64,000 bases of DNA from Gracilimonas sp034520725 (GCA_034520725.1 JAXHNH010000011.1:310001-374000), one strand, 5' to 3'; positions 10,201 through 18,630 are shown, numbered from the stretch's first letter. A program made the numbers and translations. The notes: generated by a model from the letters alone, not told the origin.

Positions 10201-10961
10201 TGTTCCTCAGTTTTTTCCAGCATTGAAATGAATACCCCAACAATACTACCTTCATCTATGGCAGGTTTGTTATTAACAGTGAAGTACCGTTTACCCTCTG
10301 TAGGATCATTAAAAACTGTATTATATTCAATAGTCTCACCCGATAACACGCTCTTATATAGTTGAATCAGTTCTTTCTCTCTTTCAGGCGGCACGTGTTC
10401 CAGAATATTAGTACCACGTTTGATCTCTTTGTCGAAGATATCTTTATATATCAGAAAGAATTTAGTGTTGTAGTCTATGATGCTCAGGGTTAGATCCAGG
10501 TAAACGAAACTGTCCTCAGTATTATTAAGCATGAGGTTTCGAGCTCTTTCGCTTAGCACCTGTTCGGTTTTAGGTGTAGCAGAATTTATAATGTATTCAA
10601 CGTTGCCTTCATCATCCAAAACCGGTGTATTGATCACTTTCCAGTAGATCTCATTGAAAACATTTTCATCCAACATAATATCATATCGGATGGTATGAAT
10701 TTCATCAGTTTCCTTTGTTTCTAAGACTTTTTCAAAAGAACTCAAAAGTCTGGAAGGGCCTTGAGGTTCTTCTTCATCCGGATTTGCAGGAAATTTCTCA
10801 AAAAGTCCAAATCCGATGAGATCATCAGCATCAGTTTGGGTCATTTCGCAGTAGGAGTTATTTACCTGAACATATGTATATGCCCCATCTTTAGGTTGGA
10901 GAATAGAGGTAGGAGTAGGTGAGTGCTTAAATATTTCAATTATTTTTTTCCGATCAACCAT
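7233..10961 (-). CDS. multi-PAS sensor histidine kinase (HisKA_2 type)
   Basis: A 1242-residue signalling kinase with no obvious membrane segment, so probably a cytoplasmic sensor. About seven PAS/PAC units can be read in order (roughly 1-135, 140-260, 265-390, 392-515, 517-640, 790-915, 917-1035), most ending in a PAC-like ITDRK/ITERI motif. Between the fifth and sixth PAS is a ~140-residue region (starting ITDRKTTEIKLKRSN) with a coiled coil and a GAF-like or unassigned domain. The kinase core has EIHHRVKNNLAVVSGMMQLQ (phospho-acceptor His in HisKA_2), then an HATPase domain with NEVITNAFKHAF and ILDNGVGMP. This kinase type is common in Bacteroidota and often signals through separate receivers; none is adjacent on this strand. 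Confidence 0.9.
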   Translation of the reverse strand: MVDRKKIIEIFKHSPTPTSILQPKDGAYTYVQVNNSYCEMTQTDADDLIGFGLFEKFPANPDEEEPQGPSRLLSSFEKVLETKETDEIHTIRYDIMLDENVFNEIYWKVINTPVLDDEGNVEYIINSATPKTEQVLSERARNLMLNNTEDSFVYLDLTLSIIDYNTKFFLIYKDIFDKEIKRGTNILEHVPPEREKELIQLYKSVLSGETIEYNTVFNDPTEGKRYFTVNNKPAIDEGSIVGVFISMLEKTEEQIARLELKKNETRFRALVENGSDVLLIMDTDGNTEYASPSIKNILGYSPEEVLKMEIYNKIHPDDLYPLQTKIAECLNLSGEPVLVKPVRLKDKNGNWRWFDGSITNMLHEPSIEGLVYNFREITERIEAEQRIIESKEKYQSLIGTIDGVIWEAEPDSMQITYISEQSRTMFGYEPDQWVKSDKFWMQKLHPEDRDATVEKYQKEVEARRNHELEYRLKKNDGQYAWIRDLITVVTDDGKPTKVRGLMMNISEEKDLQTKLADAYRLSKIGTWELDLVNEKLNWSKFVKELHEVDADYKPDLESAINFYKEGWSKDRIKKIVDTAINEQTSFDEELLIVTAKNNEKWIRAVGQPDIVDGKCIRIYGSTQDITDRKTTEIKLKRSNEALTERIKEQRCLYRISNLDENNLKIDELLLKAVKIIPKGWYLPDHVQVRLNWNGTEYNSPAFKDIGSKHVITDQITNERSNLQITIGYPESEDLPLNVQILKEEKDLLKAIIHQLFQKIDQIQKQEELNSVQQKYKNVVEYSTNMFYHHDTNGVLTYVSPQSSWFLGYPPEKAKIKWTEFTTDHPLNAIGEKRTHRAIETGEVQEPYELQLKTSDDRLIWVEVNEAPIKQDGEVVGVVGSLTDITDRKLVEDDLKASLERFEFVKKATRDAIYDWDIVNDNLIWGDGFMSLFGHNPQTHQKISEWKQHVHPEDVESVKHDLDFTLKDSSMNQWTIEYRYKSDNGSFANVIENGYIVRNEDGVALRMIGSLRDITEQKQTEEELKASLKEKETLLAEIHHRVKNNLAVVSGMMQLQAFESHNASVQEQLYDSVVRIKTMATVHELLYQSNSFSQLDFSDTLLKLVQNITDTLQSENEVDVKFNSVPVNLNINQAIPASLIVNEVITNAFKHAFVGIKECMITIELKQEGEKISITILDNGVGMPVNISSSSESSLGFHLIDLLSEQVNADTVYQKNKNGSGTIFKLTFEKQDNKKGIGSSSLT

Positions 10962-11104
10962 GTACTCTAATGTGCCTTCCGTGTTAGATGGTGAACATAA
11001 TAAACTGAGACCCCATACAATTGATATTAAATTTAAATATAAGCCTAGCTAGTTCACTAATCAGTTTTTATCAAAATAATTCTTATAATTATTGAAGCAA
11101 ATAA

Positions 11105-11131
11105 AAAAGCCACAGAATATCTGTGGCTTTT
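11105..11131 (-). terminator. intrinsic terminator downstream of the 162-aa barrel gene
   Basis: A perfect 11-bp stem pairs AAAAGCCACAG (11105-11115) with CTGTGGCTTTT (11121-11131) around loop AATAT. Read on the minus strand it ends in a U run and lies 25 bp after the stop at 11156. It separates the small envelope genes from the kinase gene. Confidence 0.85.
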
Positions 11132-11155
11132 ATACATCATTTATAAGTAACTGTA

Positions 11156-11644
11156 TCAGAAGTAAATAGAGGCTGATATTCTTGCTGAAGTAGCAACATT
11201 TGTATCACTGTCACCAAATCGCGTACCCAGATTTGCATCAGAACTGACACTAAACTGATCAGTAAAAAAGTATTCAGCACCGTACCCAATCCCCAGATTA
11301 AAGTTTGTAACCGAGTTTATGTTATTATTACTGAATGAAGTATTTGAGAAGCCAAGTGCTCCTGTGATATAGGTTGCCAATGATCTATCCTGACTCATAT
11401 AGTATCGTGGTCTCACGCCTATAGAAAAGTTAGTGGATTGATCCTGAGTTGAATTGATACCGATATATGGTGCCAAAGAAAGTTCTTCATTGAGCATGTA
11501 AGGAACTTCAATGGTAGGTTGACCTGTGAAGTTCGCCCTTAGTCCAATTGAACCGGATTCAGGGATATCTTGTGCCTGAAGCTGAATTGCAGTAACACTT
11601 AAGATTACAGCAAATACAAAACTTAAATTTGTAATTGTTTTCAT
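11156..11644 (-). CDS. small outer membrane beta-barrel protein
   Basis: 162 residues. Residues 1-24 are a signal peptide ending LQAQ with cleavage before DIPESG. The remainder is made of alternating short strands (SIGLRANF, LSLAPYIGI, NFSIGVRPRYYM, ATYITGALGF, NFNLGIGYGAEYFF, SVSSDANLGTRF) and ends in aromatic SIYF, typical of an eight-strand outer membrane barrel. No specific family or ligand is recognised. It shares a strand with the lipoprotein gene 56 bp upstream and is followed by a strong terminator. Confidence 0.75.
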   Translation of the reverse strand: MKTITNLSFVFAVILSVTAIQLQAQDIPESGSIGLRANFTGQPTIEVPYMLNEELSLAPYIGINSTQDQSTNFSIGVRPRYYMSQDRSLATYITGALGFSNTSFSNNNINSVTNFNLGIGYGAEYFFTDQFSVSSDANLGTRFGDSDTNVATSARISASIYF

Positions 11645-11700
11645 GGGTTTTATGGTTAATTAATGAATTAAGATTATATCTGATCGAACTATTAATTCGA

Positions 11701-12204
11701 TCATTTAATGTCTTCTAGTCCATACAACTCAATAACCTGTTGATAGTTCCTGTAATCGACACCTTTTCCTCTCACAATAGCTGAAGGAGGAATAGCGATT
11801 ACCCGAAGCACATCATTGTGAAAGAGATCGGCATTTGCCTGATTGTTACCGGCAACTTCACCCTCAAGGATCAGATTAAAGCTTCCAATATCAAACTGAT
11901 ATCTGAGGTTAACCAGATCATTCTCAAATGGTACTGAGAAGGGCAGGGCGTGCCAGGCTGTTGTTCCTTCAAATCGCAGGTACCCATGTACTAGCCCATA
12001 ATCCACCATTTCTTCATCAAGATTATCCCATCCGTATTCAGCCATTGTGATGTAGTCATCCACAGATGAAAAATCATTTGATCGAATGTTGATAACACTG
12101 GAGTAAACAAGATCAGCTTCGCCTTCTACATCGTTATCATAAATAGTACAGGAACTCAATGCATACAGGCTAATAATGATGATAATTGATTTTAGAGCTT
12201 TCAT
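11701..12204 (-). CDS. small hypothetical lipoprotein
   Basis: 167 residues with a lipoprotein signal (hydrophobic SIIIIISLYALSSC), so Cys19 is the probable lipid anchor, followed by acidic TIYDNDVEGEAD. The rest is a compact, aromatic-rich domain (EYGWDNLDEEMVDYGLVHGYLRF; VIAIPPSAIV) of no family I recognise. It probably sits on the envelope. It may share a transcript with the 162-aa barrel gene. Confidence 0.65.
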   Translation of the reverse strand: MKALKSIIIIISLYALSSCTIYDNDVEGEADLVYSSVINIRSNDFSSVDDYITMAEYGWDNLDEEMVDYGLVHGYLRFEGTTAWHALPFSVPFENDLVNLRYQFDIGSFNLILEGEVAGNNQANADLFHNDVLRVIAIPPSAIVRGKGVDYRNYQQVIELYGLEDIK

Positions 12205-12481
12205 GATGCCCTCACTTGTTTGGTTAATAGTAATTACTTATTAGATCATAATGACTCGCCCATTAACATTGTATCGCATGTTTAGATTAGGCAATTCATG
12301 TTATAAGAAAATTGATGCCTGTTATATCCGAAATTAAACAGTTTACATTAGCTTTATTCTTTAGCTATTTCTGAAAAAGGAGTAAATAACATAAGAACCG
12401 GAATATTATGCAGTTTGGTTTAAGACTTAACGAAAAATCATTAACTTAATTAAAGTCAATTTTAAGCAAACAGGTAAAGTT
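12205..12481. other. 277-bp divergent intergenic region
   Basis: AT-rich DNA between two divergently transcribed genes, expected to hold both promoters. An imperfect TTAATAGTAATTACTTATT palindrome lies near 12224-12242. I see no RNA gene, terminator or repeat. Confidence 0.5.
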
Positions 12482-13060
12482 TTGAGAAAAATTTTAATGG
12501 AGATCCTTGGACTTTCTACCAGCCCCAGCAGTGGAGGTGCATACGCGCTGATATTAAGTGAAACCGAGGGAAATCAGCGATTGCCGATCATAATTGGCTC
12601 CTTTGAAGCTCAGGCTATTGCCTTGGAGTTGGAAAATATAAAGCCACCCCGGCCTATGACTCACGATCTTCTAAAAAATTTCGTTCTCAATTTTGATACG
12701 CAGATCAAAGAAGTGTATATAAACGAACTTAATGAAGGTACATTTTTTGCTCAGATCATATTTGAAAGGGAGGATGGGATCGTAGAATTGGATTCCAGAC
12801 CCAGCGATGCTATTGCACTTGCCGTTAGATTTAACGCTCCTATCTACGTTGATGAAAGCGTATTAATTGAGGCAGGTATCAAAACCGAACCTGAACATAA
12901 AACGATAGAAGAAGCATTAAACAGTGATGAAACCTCGCCGGGGCAAAAAGAGTTATCACAACTCGAAAAACTCGAGGTAGAATTGAAAACTGCCATAGAA
13001 ACTGAAAATTATGAAAAAGCGGCAAAGATCAGAGACCGCATTTCTAAAATGAAAGGATAA
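12482..13060 (+). CDS. bifunctional nuclease-domain protein (DUF151/BFN) with UVR motif
   Basis: 192 residues. The BFN domain (~1-135) is clear: MEILGLSTSPSSGGAYALIL, RLPIIIGSFEAQAIALEL and ELDSRPSDAIALAVRF. Members have been reported as DNase/RNase enzymes, but the cellular role in bacteria is uncertain. The last ~35 residues form a UvrB/UvrC-type helical hairpin (LEKLEVELKTAIETENYEKAAKIRDRI begins near residue 158). The TTG start at 12482 gives an N-terminus like relatives (RKILMEILGLS); ATG at 12497 is the alternative. The next gene, bshC, starts 3 bp after the stop, so they are co-transcribed. Confidence 0.88.
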   Translation: MRKILMEILGLSTSPSSGGAYALILSETEGNQRLPIIIGSFEAQAIALELENIKPPRPMTHDLLKNFVLNFDTQIKEVYINELNEGTFFAQIIFEREDGIVELDSRPSDAIALAVRFNAPIYVDESVLIEAGIKTEPEHKTIEEALNSDETSPGQKELSQLEKLEVELKTAIETENYEKAAKIRDRISKMKG

Positions 13061-13063
13061 ACA

Positions 13064-14677
13064 TTGGATATTTCCGGCTGTTCATTTAGTGAGCTATCAT
13101 ACTCAAAACTATTTACAACTTACCTTGACGATTTTGACAAACTAAGTTCGTTCTATTCTTATAATCCATTTTTAAAAACAGATGTACAACGAAGGGCTGA
13201 AGATGTATCGGGTACCGTCAATAGAAAAAAACTTATAGATGCACTTTCTGACTATCACAACAGGTTAGGAATAGCAGAAGATCAATCAGATCAATTAAAT
13301 AAATTATCTCAAAGTGACGCTCTTGCAGTTGTTACTGGTCAGCAGTTGGGGATGTATGGCGGCCCTGTCTTTACTATTTATAAAACACTGACTGCCATAG
13401 CATTAGCTAATAAGTATGAGAAAGAACTCGGAAGACCTGTTGTACCTGTTTTCTGGATGGCTGATGAGGATCACGATTTTGATGAGATCTCTTGGACGGG
13501 GATAGCAGGTAGAGACAATTTTGCCAAAATAGAACTTAAACAAACAGGAAAAGATATTCCTGTTTTCAATGAGGTGCTGGATGATACTTTGGAGCGGTTC
13601 AGGGAAAATGTAAAAGACGAAATGTTTGATACTGATTTTTCAAAAGAACTATGGCGAATCATTGACCAACATTATCAGGAGGGAAGGACTCATGGGGAGG
13701 CTTTTGCCGGCTTTATTAACAACCTATTTGCTAATGAGGGAGTATTGATTGCCGGTAGCAATCATAATGGCTTGAAAAAACTTTTGGCAGATGACCTTGC
13801 AAAAAGCATTTCATCAGCTGATGCTGTTTATAAAGCTATAGAAGAAAAGAGTACAGAATTAGAGTCTGCATTTCACAGGCAGGTGATAAATGGTGATTCC
13901 AATCTATTTTATCTGAATGAAGATTCAAAACGAATAAAGATCCACCGGGATGTTGATAAGTGGACCGCAGAGAATAAAATATGGTCTACGGATGATTTGG
14001 TAAAAGACATTGAAGAAAAACCCGAGTCATTTTCTCCGAATGTGTTCCTTCGCCCGATCATTCAGGATAGACTGCTTCCAACACTTGGATACGTTTCCGG
14101 ACCCGGCGAGTTGGCGTATTATGGTCAGATGCGTTCTTTTTACGGAGTGTTTGGGCTTGAGATGCCACTTATTATCCCACGATATACGGCTACGATAATA
14201 GAATCAGGTATTTCCAGGATCTTGGAGAAATTACCTTTCAAGGTTTGTGAGTACGATCAGCGCATTGAGGATCTTGAATCAGCTTATGTTGAACAGACAG
14301 ATAATGTGGATCTAGAAGAAGTGTTTGATGAATGGAAGGAGAAATTGGAAGAAGCGGCTGAAAAACCACTAAAGGTCATTGATGATATTGATCCGACATT
14401 GGATGGAACTGTAGGCAAAACGGTCGCAGGCTTCGAGAATGAGCTTAATAAATTAAAAGGGAAGGTATATCGATCCATCAAACAACAGGAAGAGACTCAG
14501 CTTAAAAGAATCGAAAAGATTAAGATCAATCTCTTTCCAGATGGAGGTTTACAAGAGAGATCAGTTTCACCGATCTATTTCATGAATAAATATGGAACTG
14601 ACATCTGGCACAAGATGCTTGAAGAGATGATAGAGCAAGGAGTTGACCTTACCAAACATCACCTGATAGAGTTATGA
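13064..14677 (+). CDS. bshC: putative cysteine ligase BshC (bacillithiol biosynthesis)
   Basis: BshC adds cysteine to glucosaminyl-malate, the last step of synthesis of the low-molecular-weight thiol bacillithiol. At 537 residues it has the family length. Characteristic blocks are VVTGQQLGMYGGPVFTIYKT, PVFWMADEDHDFDEI, FLRPIIQDRLLPTLGYVSGP and GELAYYGQMRSFYGVFGLEM. A coiled-coil-prone segment (~420-490) precedes the C-terminus. The start is TTG at 13064. bshA and bshB are not in this window. It is packed between the BFN gene (3-bp gap) and the cyclo-ligase gene (1-bp gap), so the three form an operon. Confidence 0.92.
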   Translation: MDISGCSFSELSYSKLFTTYLDDFDKLSSFYSYNPFLKTDVQRRAEDVSGTVNRKKLIDALSDYHNRLGIAEDQSDQLNKLSQSDALAVVTGQQLGMYGGPVFTIYKTLTAIALANKYEKELGRPVVPVFWMADEDHDFDEISWTGIAGRDNFAKIELKQTGKDIPVFNEVLDDTLERFRENVKDEMFDTDFSKELWRIIDQHYQEGRTHGEAFAGFINNLFANEGVLIAGSNHNGLKKLLADDLAKSISSADAVYKAIEEKSTELESAFHRQVINGDSNLFYLNEDSKRIKIHRDVDKWTAENKIWSTDDLVKDIEEKPESFSPNVFLRPIIQDRLLPTLGYVSGPGELAYYGQMRSFYGVFGLEMPLIIPRYTATIIESGISRILEKLPFKVCEYDQRIEDLESAYVEQTDNVDLEEVFDEWKEKLEEAAEKPLKVIDDIDPTLDGTVGKTVAGFENELNKLKGKVYRSIKQQEETQLKRIEKIKINLFPDGGLQERSVSPIYFMNKYGTDIWHKMLEEMIEQGVDLTKHHLIEL

Positions 14678-14678
14678 T

Positions 14679-15254
14679 ATGCCCGATCACAGGAAACAAA
14701 AATCTGACCTGAGAAAAAAAGTATTAAAAGAAAGAGAGCAGTTTGATTCACTGATCTGGCAAAAAAAGTCAAAACTCATTGTCGAAAAAGTTCAGAACTT
14801 AAAACAGTTTCATAAGGCCAAATTTATTCACATTTATGTGTCAATGGATGACAGAAATGAAGTGGCAACAGGAGCTTTGATCGATGAGATTTTAGACTCG
14901 GACAGAAAGCCTGTAATACCGGTCACTAATTTTGAAGACGGGACGCTTACTCACTCGTTACTTGTTGATAAAAGTGACCTGAAAAAGAATAAATGGGGGG
15001 TTAGGGAGCCCGAAACTGTCAATGAATTTGATATTTCAAGGCTGGACTTGATTATCATTCCAATGGCCGCGGCTGACAGATCCGGTAACAGACTTGGTTA
15101 TGGGAAAGGTTTCTATGATCGTTTTCTAAATAAAAGCAAAGCTTTTAAAGTGGGTTTGGTTTTTAGTGAATTTTTGTTCAATGAAATTCCAACAGAATCG
15201 TTTGATGAAAAATTGGATGCAATTATTACAGACAAGGAAATGATTTACACGTAA
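14679..15254 (+). CDS. 5-formyltetrahydrofolate cyclo-ligase
   Basis: This enzyme converts 5-formyl-THF to 5,10-methenyl-THF with ATP, recycling the folate storage form. The 191-residue product has the usual length. The N-terminal basic helix (KSDLRKKVLKERE) supplies the phosphate-binding residues, and the C-terminal NRLGYGKGFYDRFL motif is diagnostic of the family. ATG lies 1 bp after the bshC stop (TGATATG), indicating coupling. Confidence 0.93.
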   Translation: MPDHRKQKSDLRKKVLKEREQFDSLIWQKKSKLIVEKVQNLKQFHKAKFIHIYVSMDDRNEVATGALIDEILDSDRKPVIPVTNFEDGTLTHSLLVDKSDLKKNKWGVREPETVNEFDISRLDLIIIPMAAADRSGNRLGYGKGFYDRFLNKSKAFKVGLVFSEFLFNEIPTESFDEKLDAIITDKEMIYT

Positions 15255-15296
15255 CATTATTACTTTGACATCGTAGTAGACAACAAAGGAAAAATT

Positions 15297-16031
15297 ATGG
15301 CTGAGCAAACTAAACATAGAACGGCATCCAAAACGGGAACAGCAACCCTTGAATTTGATGAATTTGAGTTAAATTCAACCATGCAGGAATTCCTTAAAGA
15401 TGAGGAAAAAGATACCGGCAAAAGTATCTGGAACATTGCTACAATTTCAGGTATGGTTATGATCTTTCTGGCTTTCACTTTCATCATTCAAACCATTGGT
15501 TTGCCGACAGGTGGGTTTATTTCCGGTTTAACTGAAGGACTGATCGGCTCATCTGTACTTCCACTTATTGGGGGGGCTTTGATCACTTTAGTTGGATTTG
15601 GCTTTTTAGTTGGTGATAGAAAGCGAGCACGGAAGATTAAAAAGGCAAGAAAAAGAGCAAAGAAAAATCAGAATATCAGTAGCTACAATGACATACATGG
15701 ATCTGAAGATGAGAGTATTAATTCAGGTTCCAGATTGAATAATGCATTGGACCGTGATCAGAGTAGAACATCTTCTGCTTCATCTTCTTACAGCTTGGAT
15801 GCTTACGGTTACCGGCATTCAAAAAAATTAATGAAATCCAGATCCGACAAAAAGGTATCTGGCGTTTGTGGTGGTTTGGCAAAATATTTTGGCATTAGCT
15901 CAACTGTTGTCCGATTTATTTTCGTAGCTGCATTCATAATGGGTTATGGAGCAAGTTTATTAGTCTACATCGGATTGGCTATTGCTATGCCAAAAGAACC
16001 CATTGAATTGATGGATGATTTTGATTTCTAG
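15297..16031 (+). CDS. PspC-domain inner membrane protein
   Basis: 244 residues. Two N-terminal hydrophobic segments (~45-66 and ~80-102) are followed by a basic stretch (DRKRARKIKKARKRAKK) and a low-complexity Ser-rich linker. The C-terminal ~60 residues are a PspC domain (SDKKVSGVCGGLAKYFG, then a membrane segment and LAIAMPKEP). PspC domains occur in envelope stress responders. The tandem membrane segments plus linker are an unusual N-terminal addition. ATG is preceded by AAAGGAAAA. A strong terminator follows. Confidence 0.82.
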   Translation: MAEQTKHRTASKTGTATLEFDEFELNSTMQEFLKDEEKDTGKSIWNIATISGMVMIFLAFTFIIQTIGLPTGGFISGLTEGLIGSSVLPLIGGALITLVGFGFLVGDRKRARKIKKARKRAKKNQNISSYNDIHGSEDESINSGSRLNNALDRDQSRTSSASSSYSLDAYGYRHSKKLMKSRSDKKVSGVCGGLAKYFGISSTVVRFIFVAAFIMGYGASLLVYIGLAIAMPKEPIELMDDFDF

Positions 16032-16070
16032 ACCATATTTTTAAGTACCATTTCTTACTTACGATTTTTT

Positions 16071-16102
16071 AAAGACATTCCTTTTATCGGGATGTCTTTT
16101 TT
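16071..16102 (+). terminator. intrinsic terminator after the PspC gene
   Basis: An 11-bp stem (AAAGACATTCC, 16071-16081, with GGGATGTCTTT, 16089-16099; one G-U pair) has a 7-nt loop and ends in a T run. It lies 40 bp past the stop and closes the BFN-bshC-cyclo-ligase-PspC block. Confidence 0.88.
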
Positions 16103-16179
16103 AGTTTATTCAGTACTCTATATATCCTTTCAAATTGAGAGGGTGATACAAATTATCATCTGTAACCTTACGATCGTTC

Positions 16180-17337
16180 ATGACTGTTACCAAAGATAGC
16201 CTTATTCTTATTGTCGATGACACCCAGCTCAATTTAAAACTACTATCGCATGTTTTAGAAAATGTTGGATATAAGCACATCAAGGCTCAAAATGGAAAAG
16301 AAGCTATAGAACTGGCTGAATCTAACAAGCCGGATCTGATACTCATGGATATTATGATGCCTGAGATGGACGGTTTTGAAGCAGTAAAAAGGATTAAAGC
16401 AAAGGAAGGGCTTGATGATATTCCAGTGATCTTTCTTAGTGCCTTAACAGAAACAGATGACAAAATTCAGGCTTTCCAATACGGTGGCGTAGACTATATC
16501 ACTAAACCTTTTCAAAAAGAAGAGACACTAGCCCGTATTGACACTCATCTGAAGATCAGAAATTTACAGAAGCAGCTGAACGAGAGAATAGATGTTCTGA
16601 AAGACCGTGAAGTGGAGTTAAGCAGGCTCAACAAAAAGAAGGATGATCTTGTTAGAATGGTAAGCCACGATATCAAGAATCCTCTTACCGGAATAATAGG
16701 TCTTGTTAAACTTATGCATGATACGGAAGAAATCACTTCAGAAGAAAGAAAACACATGTTGTCAGTGATTGAAAACAGTGGAAATAATCTCCTGAATATG
16801 GTCCGTGAAGTACTGGATAGAGAAAGTAAAAAAGAAGTGCCGGAATCACTTGATCTGGAGGATGTAGAAGTTGCAGGACTCGTTGAGCGCATTATATCCA
16901 TGAACAAAGCAAAATCAATGCTTAAGAACATTGAATTGGAATACAGTGTAGAGCCTGCAGATCTTCGGGCAACTTTGGATCAAAATAAGATAGAAATTGC
17001 CATCAATAATCTCGTGTCAAACGCTTTAAAGTTCACTCCATCTCGTGGAACTGTTTCAGTATTTGTCGATCAGAATCATGAAGAAAACTCAATACTCATT
17101 GAAGTTAAAGATACAGGTATTGGAATCCCTGAAAGTATGCGGGATGATCTTTTTGAAAATGAGATGAAATATTCACGTCAGGGAACCGGTGGAGAAGCTG
17201 GTACAGGACTTGGCTTGGATATTGTACATCTTTACGTTTCAATTCACGAAGGTGAAATATGGGTGGAGTCTGAAGAAAATGTGGGTACGAGTTTTTTCGT
17301 TAAACTTCCGATACAACCCAAAAATGGAAATAATTAG
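16180..17337 (+). CDS. response regulator receiver-histidine kinase hybrid
   Basis: 385 residues, soluble. A receiver domain (1-~125) has phospho-acceptor Asp57 (LILMDIMMPEMDG) and conserved Lys109 (YITKPF). A coiled-coil linker (~130-155) leads to a HisKA domain with SHDIKNPLTG (His163) and an HATPase domain with NALKFTPSRG, VKDTGIGIP and GTGLGLDIV. All catalytic residues look intact. The receiver precedes the kinase, so kinase output is probably controlled by phosphorylation from another kinase. It has its own transcription unit after a terminator. Confidence 0.9.
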   Translation: MTVTKDSLILIVDDTQLNLKLLSHVLENVGYKHIKAQNGKEAIELAESNKPDLILMDIMMPEMDGFEAVKRIKAKEGLDDIPVIFLSALTETDDKIQAFQYGGVDYITKPFQKEETLARIDTHLKIRNLQKQLNERIDVLKDREVELSRLNKKKDDLVRMVSHDIKNPLTGIIGLVKLMHDTEEITSEERKHMLSVIENSGNNLLNMVREVLDRESKKEVPESLDLEDVEVAGLVERIISMNKAKSMLKNIELEYSVEPADLRATLDQNKIEIAINNLVSNALKFTPSRGTVSVFVDQNHEENSILIEVKDTGIGIPESMRDDLFENEMKYSRQGTGGEAGTGLGLDIVHLYVSIHEGEIWVESEENVGTSFFVKLPIQPKNGNN

Positions 17338-17369
17338 AAACCATTTATCACAGCTCACGTAGTCTAATT

Positions 17370-17681
17370 ATGAATATCAAAACAATCCAAAAACATTCGG
17401 AATGGTTGGCTTTCAGCTTTGGACTATTACTCTTGGCTCTGATGAGTCCTGATGATGCCGGTATCAGTCTATGTCTATTTGAATGGGTAGGATTGGATTT
17501 CTGTCCCGGTGAGGGTCTGGGACATTCTATTTCATATACATTCAGAGGCAATATGAGCTCTGCATTGGAGGCACATATAGCAGGCCCGGCCGCTGTTTTA
17601 ATACTAATCTTAAGGATCGTATTTATCTGGAAAAATATGATCACAACTAAACTAACTGAAAAAAAGGAATATCATGGCTAA
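17370..17681 (+). CDS. DUF2752-like small membrane protein
   Basis: 103 residues with two hydrophobic segments (~12-28 and ~72-90). Between them is FCPGEGLGHSISYTFRGN, resembling the CPGCGLTRA motif of DUF2752 proteins but with the second Cys replaced by Glu. Function is unknown. The 3' end overlaps the TM2 gene by 8 bp, a frequent partnership of small membrane proteins. Confidence 0.7.
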   Translation: MNIKTIQKHSEWLAFSFGLLLLALMSPDDAGISLCLFEWVGLDFCPGEGLGHSISYTFRGNMSSALEAHIAGPAAVLILILRIVFIWKNMITTKLTEKKEYHG

Positions 17682-18018
17682 CGTAATAGATTATTTACCT
17701 GAACTTGAAGGTGATGAATCATTATATATTGGGAAACTGCTAACTCAATTAAATGAGAATCAAGCAGAAAAATTTACAAATGTTTATCGAAGCAGGAGAA
17801 AAGATCCTCAAACAATATTGATAACCTGTTTACTTGGATTCTTTCTGATTGCCGGTGTTCACCGGTTGATTCTGAATCAAATTGGAATGGGTATCCTTTA
17901 TATATTTACGGGTGGACTTTGCGTGATAGGTACAATTGTTGACCTAATAAACTATAAAGACCTTACCTTTGAATACAACAGAAAAGTAGCAAAAGAAGTA
18001 CACTCATACATTAAATAA
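17674..18018 (+). CDS. TM2-domain membrane protein
   Basis: 114 residues. The C-terminal half has the TM2 pattern of two membrane segments with a short loop: TCLLGFFLIAGVHRLILNQ, then GILYIFTGGLCVIGTIVDL. Function is unknown; TM2 proteins are often fused or adjacent to regulatory domains. The start overlaps the DUF2752 gene by 8 bp and the next gene starts 2 bp after its stop, so the three form one operon. Confidence 0.82.
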   Translation: MANVIDYLPELEGDESLYIGKLLTQLNENQAEKFTNVYRSRRKDPQTILITCLLGFFLIAGVHRLILNQIGMGILYIFTGGLCVIGTIVDLINYKDLTFEYNRKVAKEVHSYIK

Positions 18019-18020
18019 AC

Positions 18021-18557
18021 ATGGACAGACAAAAATCTTTAGAGTTATTAAAGCAATATATTGATAATGAGAACCTGGTAAATCACTGCGAGATGGTTGC
18101 CCAGGCAATGGAGGCTTACGCACGACATCTTGATAAAAGTGAGGACGAAGTAGAAAGGTGGTGGCAGGCAGGCTTGTTACATGACATAGACTGGGAGAAA
18201 TATCCTGATGAGCATCCGAATAAAGCCGTAAACGAGATCTTGCCCGAACATGGTTATGCAGATGATGTGATAGAGGCTGTGAAGGCTCACGCACCGGAAA
18301 GAACCGGTAAACAGCCCGAAAGTGAAATCGAAAGGTATCTATTTGCCTGCGATGAACTTTCAGGATTTATGAATGCCGTATCACTGATGAGACCTAATAA
18401 ATTTGATGATATGAAGGTTAAGTCAGTAACCAAGAAGCTTAAAGATTCGAAGTTTGCAGCAAATGTTCCAAGAGAGGACATTAAAAAGGGAGCTCAAATG
18501 ATTGAAACAGAGCTAAGAGACCATATACAATTCCTGATCAATGTTTTTAAAGCATAA
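18021..18557 (+). CDS. HD-domain phosphohydrolase
   Basis: 178 residues. The HD motif is readable: NHCEMVAQAMEAYA (first His), AGLLHDIDWEK (His-Asp pair), VKAHAPERTG and FACDELSG (last Asp). This matches the small stand-alone HDIG hydrolases acting on nucleotides or phosphates. The substrate is unknown. It follows the TM2 gene by 2 bp. Confidence 0.85.
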   Translation: MDRQKSLELLKQYIDNENLVNHCEMVAQAMEAYARHLDKSEDEVERWWQAGLLHDIDWEKYPDEHPNKAVNEILPEHGYADDVIEAVKAHAPERTGKQPESEIERYLFACDELSGFMNAVSLMRPNKFDDMKVKSVTKKLKDSKFAANVPREDIKKGAQMIETELRDHIQFLINVFKA

Positions 18558-18630
18558 TTATGCGATTTTTATTATTCTATTGATGTATTAATTACTAAGA
18601 GAGGTACAAACATCAATAAAACGGGATAAT

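Noticed and set aside
12224..12242. Imperfect TTAATAGTAATTACTTATT palindrome as an operator
   Set aside because: Low-complexity AT sequence that could arise by chance; no linked regulator.
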